From Caulochytrium protostelioides (Eukaryota > Chytridiomycota > Caulochytriomycetes > Caulochytriales > Caulochytriaceae), in the NCBI GenBank assembly GCA_003615045.1, contig ML014152.1, positions 1 through 64,000 on the forward strand: a DNA stretch of 64,000 nt. Direction: 5' to 3'. Both the position numbers and the translations under genes were made by a program. The notes beneath the pieces were generated by a model. The model had not been told where the DNA came from and did not search any database. It saw only the letters and a program-made list of their open reading frames with translations. This document shows positions 1 through 9,647 of the stretch, in pieces. The stretch's first letter is position 1. Every line of letters begins with the position of its first letter.

Positions 1-127
1 ACTCACATACATATGAACACATACACACCAAGTTCACTCTTCCTTACCACCCTCTCCATATACATCATCGAATACATCCCTATTCTCTACTTCATTTTCG
101 TGCCAAGTCATAAAAACAACAACAACA

Positions 128-200
128 GCTCCCTTAGCTCAACCGGTAGAGCGTGGTGCTAATAACGCCAAGGTCGCAGGTTCGATCCCTGCAGGGAGCA
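128..200 (+). tRNA. tRNA-Ile (anticodon AAU)
   Basis: A complete cloverleaf is visible. The acceptor stem GCTCCCT (128-134) pairs with AGGGAGC (193-199), with A200 as discriminator base. The D arm is GCTC/GAGC, the anticodon stem TGGTG/CGCCA, and the T arm GCAGG-TTCGATC-CCTGC. The anticodon loop CTAATAA gives AAT, so the RNA reads isoleucine codons once A34 is deaminated to inosine, a eukaryotic arrangement. There is no intron. The CCA end is not encoded, as usual for eukaryotic nuclear tRNA genes. Confidence 0.97.
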
Positions 201-1018
201 CATAGCATCTGCTATCTTTTTAGAACTTCCTCGCCGACTGCTCCGTCGTGAAAATGTTTTTGCTCTCCGGAGGCCCGTCCTCGTTTACCGGTCACGGGGA
301 GTTCCCTTTACCGGCTGTCCGTGAGATTTTCCACTGTGGCCGGCTGTCGGGTTTCCCCAACCACGGGGCGGTCGGTCCGCGAAAGGGAAAGTGCGGCTGG
401 CGCGGGGTGGGGTTCTTCAATCGTGTTCCTTGCTCTGGGTGACGGCGTAACGGGCCCGGCTCTTGTTCAGGAGTCGCCTGGATCAAGCATTAAGCGGTCT
501 CCCGGTGACGGCGTGTGGGGCCAGTCCCGTGGGGGGCCGGCGGCGCTTCAGGCGACCGCGTGGCGGTCACCGCTTTCATCGACCGCTCCGTTCCTCCGAA
601 GCGTGGGCCGCCCCACGAACGACATGGCAGGTGTCCTGCGGTGGGCAGCGTTGAAGGCGGTGGTCGGCCTTCCTGTCATCCATGGGCTGCACTAACAAGG
701 ACCTTCCGTAACCACCCGTCCCGCAGGACCCGGGCAACCGTTCCTCTGACCGCGCCTACGGCCGTCGACCCGGTTCGCAGAACTGGAGCGACCCCTTCTC
801 AGGCCGCGCGATCGCCGGCGCGAGTCAACCGGGCCTGCAGGACCCGGGCGCACCCTCCCCCGACGGAGCTGACGCCGGCCACCCCGGTCTGTGAGACCCC
901 AGTGTATGCTCAGACGAAGATGGTGCTGAAACCCAGGCAACGTGAGTATCCCGCTCCGTCGCGAATCACCTCGTACTCAGCCCTGCTTCTAGCACGATGC
1001 CTCATGTGATAGCTGATC
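201..1018. other. intergenic stretch, no gene recognised
   Basis: GC-rich DNA between the tRNA and PNG1. The short open frames on both strands overlap each other, have arginine/proline-rich composition and match no family I know. A donor-like CGTGAGTAT lies near 941, but I could not connect it to an exon. It probably includes the PNG1 promoter and 5' leader. Confidence 0.5.
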
Positions 1019-2272
1019 ATGCCGCCGACCTCACAACGCGGTAAGTCATCTCACTCATCTCACGATTACGTTTGCCGCGGCGATGGTCACAGGCGCGTCT
1101 TCTCATCCTGTCCCCGCCTTTTCTGAATCTTTCGTGCCTGGTAGCTTCATTGCGTGGTCCGCCGACGCCGGCGAGCGGCCTCCCCCACGGCCGGTGCGGC
1201 TATCGGCCACCGCTCGGGCGCTCTCCGAGCGCATTCATTCCGTCCATAGCACGTTCCAGGCATGGTATGATCCCACACTGCAAGCCGAAGCCTATCGGAG
1301 TCTTTGTATGCACTTCGGTCAGAAGGAAACGGAGGCGATCCGCGACGCGCTGCGGTCCCAGGCGGTGTCGACTGACACGCATGATCCAGATGGACTGCAG
1401 GGCCTTCGAGCTTTGCTTGTCTGGTTCAAGCAGTGGTTCACGTGGATCGATGCGCCACCCTGTCCGCACTGCCAGCGTGGCGGCGACACGGTCCGCCCGC
1501 GCGGAAGCGGGACACCGAGCGACGATGATTTGCGATGGGGCGCCACGCGCGTGGAGCTATTCCAGTGCACCATCTGCCAACGGGATGTGCGATTCCCACG
1601 TTACAAGTAAGAGCGCCGCTTGCCGTGGTGGCGGCCGCCACTGGTGCGTCCTCCTGGATCTGTCAACGGCGGGTCCGACTGGAATACTCACGAATGGGTG
1701 ACGTGGCGAGTTCTTGAAGTCACGGTGCGAAGCTGCTCGCGACGCGCCGGGGCCGGTGCGGCGAATGGAATAACTGCTTTGGGCTCATCTGCGCCACGCT
1801 CGGGTACCCGGTCCGCTACATCCTGGATCTCTCGGACCACGTCTGGCTCGAAATCGGCCGTCCGTCGGAGGCGCGCTGGATGCACGTGGATGCCTGCGAG
1901 GCGACGTGCGACACGCCGCTACTGTATTACGCGGGATGGAAAAAGCCCAGTATGAGCTATTGCTGGGCCATCGATCGCCATGCGGTCGTCGATGTGTCGG
2001 CGCGCTATATCGACCTGCAGGACCGTGACGTCGTCCAGCGGCGGGCGGCGGCGCTGCCGGTGAACGAACGCATCCCCTTTCTGTATGCTGTCAACGCGCC
2101 ACTGCAACGCACGATGGGCGCGACCCAGCGCCGCGCGATGCTGCACCGCCTCGTGGAGGAGCAGCGGGCGCTCGCCATCGCCGCATCTCATCCGCTGGAC
2201 CAGCGGCCGCCGCTGCCTGGCCGGCAGACCGGGTCGCGTTCATGGCGTCTTGAGCGCGGTGAGTTGGGCTAG
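1019..2272 (+). CDS. PNG1: Peptide:N-glycanase (PNGase), cytosolic deglycosylating enzyme
   Basis: Removes N-linked glycans from misfolded glycoproteins exported from the ER, ahead of proteasomal degradation. Model: join(1019..1040, 1093..1606, 1720..2272), 362 aa, the same size as yeast Png1 (363 aa). Intron 1 (52 nt, GTAAGT...CACAG) and intron 2 (113 nt, GTAAGA...GAAG) both keep phase. The fold is transglutaminase-like. Zinc ligands are C131-x2-C134 (after WFKQWFTWIDAPP) and C166-x2-C169. The catalytic triad is C192 (RCGEWNN), H219 (SDHVWLE) and D236 (HVDACEA), which aligns one for one with yeast C191/H218/D235. The C-terminal GSRSWRLERGELG is the usual family ending. No PUB domain is present, as in fungi. 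The least certain parts are the 22-nt first exon and its start; an ATG at 1083 is an alternative if intron 1 is not used. Confidence 0.9.
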
Positions 2273-2700
2273 CGGGGTCCTTTCTTCCTGCTGGACGTGG
2301 CCACGAAACAAGAGTCAGCGGGCGGTGATTCTGCCCAGATGGGTATCATCGAGATCATCTGAGGGGAAGCGTCCTGCTGCATTCCACTCGATGCGTCTTT
2401 TCCCGCACACCCTTTTCCGTTTCAGGAACATGGGCCAGGTTCATATTGACGTCTATCTATTGAGGGTGTCATGGGCTGGTGGCTCGCCATCGCTGGTGTC
2501 ATGTGAAGTGATGACACTCAGCAGCGCGCCAAGGTGAAGGGTATGGATGGCAGGAATAGGGAGCGCACTCATCGACGCCGCTACGAGAGCGCGTGAGCGT
2601 CGTGCGGCTGATCGGAGCTGACTGGGCGGGGTATACAGTGAAGATGGAGAGGTACCCAGTCGCCGGTCAGCCGCCGCCGCCGCCGCCGCCGTCAGAGGTC
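2273..2700. other. intergenic, convergent 3' flanks
   Basis: Lies between the stop of PNG1 and the stop of the minus-strand hypothetical gene. It contains a (CCG)n run at about 2674-2691 and no frame I would call coding. Confidence 0.5.
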
Positions 2701-3276
2701 CTAGACGGTCACGGGCAGCAGCGGTTTCGCTGTGGATCGTGACGAGGACCGCCATCCACTGAGCCAGCCCTGCTTTGTCGGGTAGGGGTCGACGTCGCCG
2801 CCGATGCGCGGCAGCTTGGTCGGCGTGATGGCTGAGACGAGGGCGCTGCCGATCGTGCTGAGCGATCCTAGGGACCAGCCGGCTGCCGCGGAGGTCTGGC
2901 CCGCCTGGCTCTCCAGGCCGGCCCGTGACCTCTCGGCGGGGCCGGCGCGCGACGGGCGTGCCGTTGTTTTCGCCGGCTTGAAGAGGAGCGCATGGACATC
3001 GCGCCGTACGTTGGCCGTCTGGGCAAAGTAGAGTTCGGTGACGGGCGGCGGGGTCGGCGGTGTGGCGATGCTCGGGTAAGCGGCGCTGCCGTCGGTGACC
3101 GCAGGGCCATGTGCCAAGTCACTTTTCTCGGTATCAACGGGAGGCTCGAAGGGATGGTATCCTGAGTCCTGCCGCTGCGGAGCATATGACGGGTATGGGG
3201 ATGCCATGTCTTCCAGTTCGCTAGCTCTCAAGCCCGCGGCGCTCTCGTACGCCATCACGTGAAGCTGTTGCGGCAT
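2701..3276 (-). CDS. hypothetical protein, Pro/Ser-rich
   Basis: Open frame of 191 aa from an ATG at 3276 (MPQQLHVMAYES...). The same frame stays open upstream to about 3526 without another ATG, so a further 5' exon joined by an intron is possible. The sequence is polar and proline-rich in the first half (ASPYPSYAPQRQ, IATPPTPPPVTELYF) and ends in a basic/serine-rich tail. I see no signal peptide, membrane segment or known domain, and recognise no family. Its amino-acid composition is more balanced than the arginine-rich shadow frames nearby, which is the main reason for listing it. It could be part of a longer gene or not be a gene. Confidence 0.35.
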   Translation of the reverse strand: MPQQLHVMAYESAAGLRASELEDMASPYPSYAPQRQDSGYHPFEPPVDTEKSDLAHGPAVTDGSAAYPSIATPPTPPPVTELYFAQTANVRRDVHALLFKPAKTTARPSRAGPAERSRAGLESQAGQTSAAAGWSLGSLSTIGSALVSAITPTKLPRIGGDVDPYPTKQGWLSGWRSSSRSTAKPLLPVTV

Positions 3277-5293
3277 GGTATTGGAGGTCGACTTGATCAC
3301 GCGGTGATGACGGTCCGCGTTTCGGGCAGTCGTGATGCGAGATGACGTCGGTGTCCACGATGCTCCAAGCCGAGGCAGAGGCGGCGGCAGGCGAGGGGGG
3401 GTATCAAAATGTCCGTGATGTCGGATGGTCTGGCTAGTGGTGGAGATGGCCGAGGCAGTCGGGACGGGATCGATGGCGAGGAGGGGATGAAATACCGCGC
3501 CGCGTCTTGAGAGCCCATCCCATCACCGATTTGTCTCAAACGCATGGCTTAAAGCGATCCGATGCGCCGATCCGATGCACCCACCCGAGCGAACGGTTTT
3601 GTCTCGCCTGCATGCATCAGGCATGCCCTTGGGCGCGCCGAGCGGGCTGCGCTGTGCGGGTGTTCATGGACCCTCGCCTCCGTTGCCGATCGGCACGCGT
3701 CGGCGGCAACCATTTTTTTTTTTGAAAGTCAGCATCGCTGATGCCGTAGCTATCGAGGCGGGATGATACAACGGCAACACACGATGCGACGCCGCCACGC
3801 ATGGCGCCAAGACGCCGCAGCCTCTGGGCCTCGGCGCGGGAGGACACCGAAACGCAGGACGGGCGCGTCCTTCCTCTGAATCTCCGCTCGAATTCACTCG
3901 AGGGCACTCGCGCGTGGCAACGGCCGACGGCGAGGCCGGCATCGGGCGGGAGACGCGTGAGGAAGACGCGGTAGCCATTCTTCCTTCGGTCCGTGTCGGC
4001 CGGGCGCTCGCTGCATCCCCGCGTATGTCCGCCGTTGCTGTGAATGCCGTTGCCGTTGCTGAGGCTACGGCCGTGGCATCATCGCCGTCTCGCCGTGTTG
4101 TGCTCCGTATGGTGCGGCGGCAGCCGTCGATCGACCGCGCATGACCTGTGCGCAATGCCATGGCGGGCGTCTTGCGCGCGGGGCAACGGCGGCGACTGCC
4201 CGGCAATTCAAACCCCGCAGGGGCCGCGAAGGCGGTGCGCAGCCGCAGCCACCGCCGCGGAGGGGCGACCCCATCCCAAGCGGTCGGTCCAAGAAGCGGA
4301 AGACTTGGCGAGGTCGCGGCCTTCATACACCATCACCGATGGCGAATCGCGGGCACCGGCGATCGCTTGCATCCGTACTATCGCTTCCAACGGGCGCCGA
4401 GACATCCAAGGAGAGCTTTTTTTTTGGTACTGCGCTCATCGGAGTGCTCAAAACGCTGCACAACGTTGCCTCCGCGTGCCATCTCGTCGGGTACCCAGAC
4501 ACGGGGATGACGCTCCGGAATGCTTGATATTTTGCTGCATGAAGGATCGCTGCCGATGCTCTTAGGAAGCTATTAATGACGGCCGCCGCGAAACGCCTGG
4601 TTCTACCGAGCGAGAGCTCTTCGGGGCCGCATCAAGACATCCGTGTCGCTGGGTAGGAGTCTGCATTCCATGCAATCCATTCCATCTTGCCGCAGGTGTG
4701 GCCTGGCCGGTAGCGGGGCTGTTAAGACGAGTCACGGCTGCGCCAGGCGTTCGACGATAGCCATGCGACGAAGCGACCTCTCGAGAGATTCTTCACGGGG
4801 AACAGGGGAAGCTGCGCCACGCAAGAGCGGCACAGGACGGCGAGACGGCCCCCTCTAGGTTCCGTTTCGGGGTTAGGCTCGTCTGCCGCGCCCGGTCCCC
4901 GCGGACCCCGCCGCCCCCTCCAGGGCTGCGGATGCGGCAACAGCGCCGTCCACGGCAGCAGCAACGTCGACCGCGACCGCGCGCTCGCGGGATGCTTGGC
5001 ACCTTGAAGGATATCGCGACGCGGACCACCTGCGAGCGTCGCGTGGCAGCACCCGACGGTGCTGCCGCCATCCATACTGCGGGGGTCATGACTGGTCTCG
5101 CGTTCCACGCTCAGGCCCGTCGCGATGCCGCCCATCGGCATCTCCGACGCGGTCTTTTCCGCTCCTGCCCCTGTCTGCCCCGTCTGCTCCGACCGCCGTC
5201 TCCGAAGCCGTCTGATCCGAGGCGCTGCCCGCTGGTGCGCTTGTTCCGCCGGCCCTGTGATCCCCGCCGCCCACGGCGCCGCTGCTCCCCACG
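3277..5293. other. 2 kb stretch without a recognisable gene
   Basis: Between the hypothetical gene and TRM8. Open frames here are short, overlap on both strands and are Arg/Ala/Gly-rich, as expected from GC-rich noncoding sequence. Two homopolymer T tracts (about 3713-3724 and 4420-4428) interrupt the GC-rich background. An undetected multi-exon gene or a noncoding RNA cannot be excluded. Confidence 0.4.
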
Positions 5294-6514
5294 ATGGCGA
5301 CACACCAGACGCCGAAGGCCGCGCGGGTCGCTCTCCGCGACAACCGCCAGGAGGGCGCGATGCCGCGCAAGCGGTTCTTCCGCCAGCGCGCGCACGCCAA
5401 CCCGTTCTCCGATCACCAGCTCGAATAGTAACGTGCCCCTCTATGAACCCTGAGTATCCGCTGTCAGCAGGCATCCTGAGTAGACGGGTTCACATGCGCT
5501 GTGGGCATGCGTCTCGGTCGGCCTTCTCACGGGGGTTTAGCTCAGCGACCCGCTCGACGTGGTAGACCTGCGCACCACGTGCTGGATCACGCAGTGATCC
5601 ATGCAGCCATCGCGTAGTCACCACGCAGTGGTCATGCAGTGGGTCGTGCGTGCACCATGCGCCCCCCTGTCCGGCAGGCCCCCGCTTGCCAGGCCACGAG
5701 CACCGAGATATCCCGCGAGCGTTCCGAGTGACTCACCTTGCCTTTGCTGACAATATGGTAATGGATCGGCGTGGAACGATCCGGGCGGTTCACTCACAGC
5801 CCGTCGGAGCCGACGGCGGAGTTCTGGAAACCCTTCTACCCGAAGTGGCCCGCCGATGCCGCGACCCAGGTCCCGCGGTTCGCGGACGTCGGGTGCGGGT
5901 ATGGCGGCTTACTCGTGTCGCTGGCGCCGCTGTTCCCGGAAACGCTGATGCTGGGCCTCGAGATCCGCGACAAGGTCGAGGAGTACGTGAAGCAGCGCAT
6001 TGACGGTCTGCGCGAGCAGGGCTGCGAAAAGGGTCTCGCGCCAACCTCTGCGGGCAGCTACCAGAACATTTCGGTGCTGCGCTCGAATGCCATGAAGTTC
6101 CTGCCCCATTTCTTTGCGAAGGGCCAGATGGAGAAGCTCTTCTTTCTCTTCCCGGATCCGCATTTCAAGAAGAAGAAGCATAAGGCGCGCATTATCACGC
6201 CGCAGCTGCTTGCTGAGTATGCGTTCCTGCTGAAGGAGGGTGGGCTGCTCTACATCGCGACGGACGTCCGCGCCTTGTTCGACTGGATGGTGACGCACAT
6301 CGACAAGCACCCCTTGTTCCAGCGGCTCGACCAGGCGGCCATTGACGCCGACCCGTGCGTGCGCTGCGTGCTCGAGGAGACCGAGGAGGGCAAGAAGGTT
6401 GCGCGTAACGCCGGCGACAAGTTTATGCTGGTCTACCGCCGTCTCCCGACCGCCGAGGTCGCTGCGGCAATGCCCGACTGGTGCGGCTTCTCGGCCAAAC
6501 TGGACATTGAGTAA
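5294..6514 (+). CDS. TRM8: tRNA (guanine-N7-)-methyltransferase catalytic subunit
   Basis: Makes m7G46 in the variable loop of tRNAs, using S-adenosylmethionine, normally with a WD40 partner (Trm82/WDR4). Model: join(5294..5427, 5800..6514), 282 aa (yeast 286 aa). Exon 1 codes the conserved N-terminus PRKRFFRQRAHANPFSDHQLE. The intron (372 nt, GTAACG...CACTCACAG) splits a Tyr codon and restores LEYPSEPTAEFWKPFYPKW. The SAM-binding motif is DVGCGYGGLL and the substrate/catalytic motif is FLFPDPHFKKKKHKARI. Later conserved blocks include GGLLYIATDV and the C-terminal RNAGDKFMLVYRR. Its 3' end faces TPI1, with 166 bp between the stop codons. The intron carries two small palindromes, described separately. 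Confidence 0.95.
5584..5632. repeat. pair of palindromes with the same GCA loop inside the TRM8 intron
   Basis: GGATCAC-GCA-GTGATCC at 5584-5600 is a perfect inverted repeat. ACCAC-GCA-GTGGT at 5620-5632 is a second one. The two share a CACGCAGTG core and sit inside an imperfect direct repeat (CACGCAGTG..TC..ATGCAG). No function is known. Confidence 0.7.
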
Positions 6515-6628
6515 TAACCCCCCCGGCTCCCCAACCTTACTCGCCCCGCTTACATTCTCCTCACTATTTATAGATTCACGACCGGATCGTCACGTCTCAT
6601 ACGCGCTCGCTCGCCACAAGCAAGCGTT

Positions 6629-6661
6629 CTTTCCTTTCCTTTCCTTTCCTTTTTTTTTTTA
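6629..6661. repeat. polypyrimidine tract (CTTTC)n plus poly-T
   Basis: Tandem TTTCC/CTTTC units running into a T stretch, between the stop codons of TRM8 and TPI1. It stands out in the GC-rich background. It may act as 3'-UTR signal sequence for one or both genes, but this is inference. Confidence 0.8.
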
Positions 6662-6680
6662 CACTATCGTCGACTTGCGA

Positions 6681-7880
<1,200 letters not shown>

Positions 7881-8776
7881 CTTGAATCGAAGAATACAGG
7901 GGGTGTGAAGGGGGAAAAGGTCTTGCAAACAGAAAGGTGTCAGCACGTGGTGGTGGATGGCGAGGACAAAAGACGTTCAGAACGCATGCGTTGTGCCATC
8001 CTCCCAGACGACGGTACCGGAGCTGGCCTCTCGGCCCTGCATGATCGGCCAGGCGCCGACCCCCGCGCAGCACCCGACCGCGTTGTGTGCACACGCCGTC
8101 TTCATGCCGCGTGAAGCGACGCGTGCACCGGCGGCCCTGGCGGCGGCGGCGGCGGTGGACCCTCGTGCTCCTGCATACCGGCGGCGTGCCCGGCGGCGGG
8201 TCAAGCGAGTGGCGCGTCGTTGGCGACTGCGCCACCGACCGGCTGCGATGGCGGCGATGACGCCGCGCGCGGGCGTGAAGAGACCCCGCCTGGGGTGCGT
8301 GGCGCAGCCACGGCGCGCCAGGGCCGTGCGGCCGCGACGGGCGGGTCCACGTGCCGCCCCGGCGGCCTGCACGGCGGCCTGCACGGCGGCCTGCACGGCG
8401 GCCTGCACGGCGGCCTGCACGGCGGGAGCATGCGGGTCCTCCGGACGTCGGCGAAGAGCCGGGACACGGCCGCATCCGGAGGCATAAGGACCGCACGCGA
8501 CCACGGCCGCCGCTCGGCATACTGGCGGCCAGGGCGGCGGCGGCGGCCTCGCAGCCGTGGCGAGGCGCGTCGAGGCGCAGCACCTCCCGACGGCCCACGT
8601 GCCGACGTGCCCGTTGACCCGTTGCTCCCCGTCCTGGCCGACTTCGTCATCGCCCGTTGCCTTGAATTTTCTGCGCGATCTGGAGTTTCCTTGTACCATC
8701 ACCGCCTGTGCTTGCTTCGTTGATTGGGAGCGCGATCTGCGCGCCGAGCGCCCGCCTCCCGCGGCCGCGCGCCACG
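7881..8776. other. divergent intergenic region TPI1 / TBC gene
   Basis: Probably holds promoters of both genes. Contains a 12-bp tandem repeat (8361-8420). Overlapping frames on both strands are repeats or shadows; none is convincing as a gene. Confidence 0.5.
8361..8420. repeat. 12-bp minisatellite, 5 perfect copies
   Basis: Five head-to-tail copies of GGCGGCCTGCAC between the divergent TPI1 and TBC genes. The unit length is a multiple of three, so it creates repetitive open frames on both strands, but I see no sign that they are used. Confidence 0.9.
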
Positions 8777-9637
8777 ATGGCGACGTCGGCCGAGGAGTTC
8801 CGCGAGATCCTCAATGCGGAGATGATGGTGGACATGTCGAAGCTGATGATGTCGGCGCGGTATGGCGTGCCGCCCGAGATCCGCGCCGAGGTCTGGAAGT
8901 ACCTGCTGGGTGTGGCGTCGGCCGACAAGAGCATGGAGATGACGGCCAAGAAGGTCAAGTGGGAGGAGTACCGCGCGATCCGCAAGGAGAACGCCGAGGT
9001 GATGAAGCCGCTGCGCGGCGAGGCGCGGCGCTACAAGCGCGCCCGCGGCGCCTTCTTCAAGAGCCGGGCCGAGGACCTCGAGCAGCACCTCGAGAACGTC
9101 GTGCTGGCCTACCTCAACCAGCACCACGGCACGCGGTATGCGAGCCATCTGGTCCACATCTGCGGCGTCTTCGCGTATTTGATGAACACCGAGACTGAGA
9201 TGTACTTCGGCTTTGAGCGGCTCCTCAACCAGCTGGTCGAGCACTTCGCGGTTCACGATCTCAACGAGCGCATGGCGCACTTCCTGATGCTGTTCCGCTC
9301 GCTGCTGCCTGATCTGTACAACCACTTCGAGGAGGAGGAGGTCAGCCTGCACAGCTGGATGCTGCCGTGGATCCAGTTCCTGCTGGCCAAGGAGCTGTCC
9401 ATGCCCTGCCTGATGCGGCTCTGGGATACGTATTTCAGCGCCCCCGACGGCCTCGGGCTCCATGTCTATGTGCTGCTCGCGATTCTATCGTACTGTAAGG
9501 ACAGTCTGGAAGAGCTTGAGCAGAGCGAGATTTTGAGTATGCTGCTGCGCCTGCCCCATCTGGACATGGACCAGATCATCAGCCACGCCTACCGCATCCG
9601 CTACGAAGTCCAAGCCCGCGCTTTGACCGAAATCTAA
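8777..9637 (+). CDS. TBC-domain protein (Rab GTPase-activating family)
   Basis: 286 aa, nearly all one TBC fold. ATG 8777 lies in CCACGATGG and follows an unconserved leader. It begins EFREILNAEMMVDMSKL and RYGVPPEIRAEVWKYLLGV, the typical TBC entry motif. The middle (ENVVLAYLNQHH...YASHLVHICGVFAYLMNTETEMYFGFERLL) and end (LWDTYFSAPDGLGLHVYVLLAIL) also match the family. The two catalytic fingers of active RabGAPs, IxxDxxR and YxQ, are not evident at their expected places (…EDLEQHLENVV; YASHLV). It may therefore bind Rabs without normal GAP activity, or use another mechanism. I cannot assign a subfamily. Its stop codon is only 10 bp from that of the convergent INTS14-like gene. Confidence 0.85.
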   Translation: MATSAEEFREILNAEMMVDMSKLMMSARYGVPPEIRAEVWKYLLGVASADKSMEMTAKKVKWEEYRAIRKENAEVMKPLRGEARRYKRARGAFFKSRAEDLEQHLENVVLAYLNQHHGTRYASHLVHICGVFAYLMNTETEMYFGFERLLNQLVEHFAVHDLNERMAHFLMLFRSLLPDLYNHFEEEEVSLHSWMLPWIQFLLAKELSMPCLMRLWDTYFSAPDGLGLHVYVLLAILSYCKDSLEELEQSEILSMLLRLPHLDMDQIISHAYRIRYEVQARALTEI

Positions 9638-9647
9638 ATGTACATGC

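Noticed and set aside
8361-8420. CRISPR-like regular repeats
   Set aside because: The copies are directly adjacent with no spacers, in a eukaryotic setting; a simple minisatellite.
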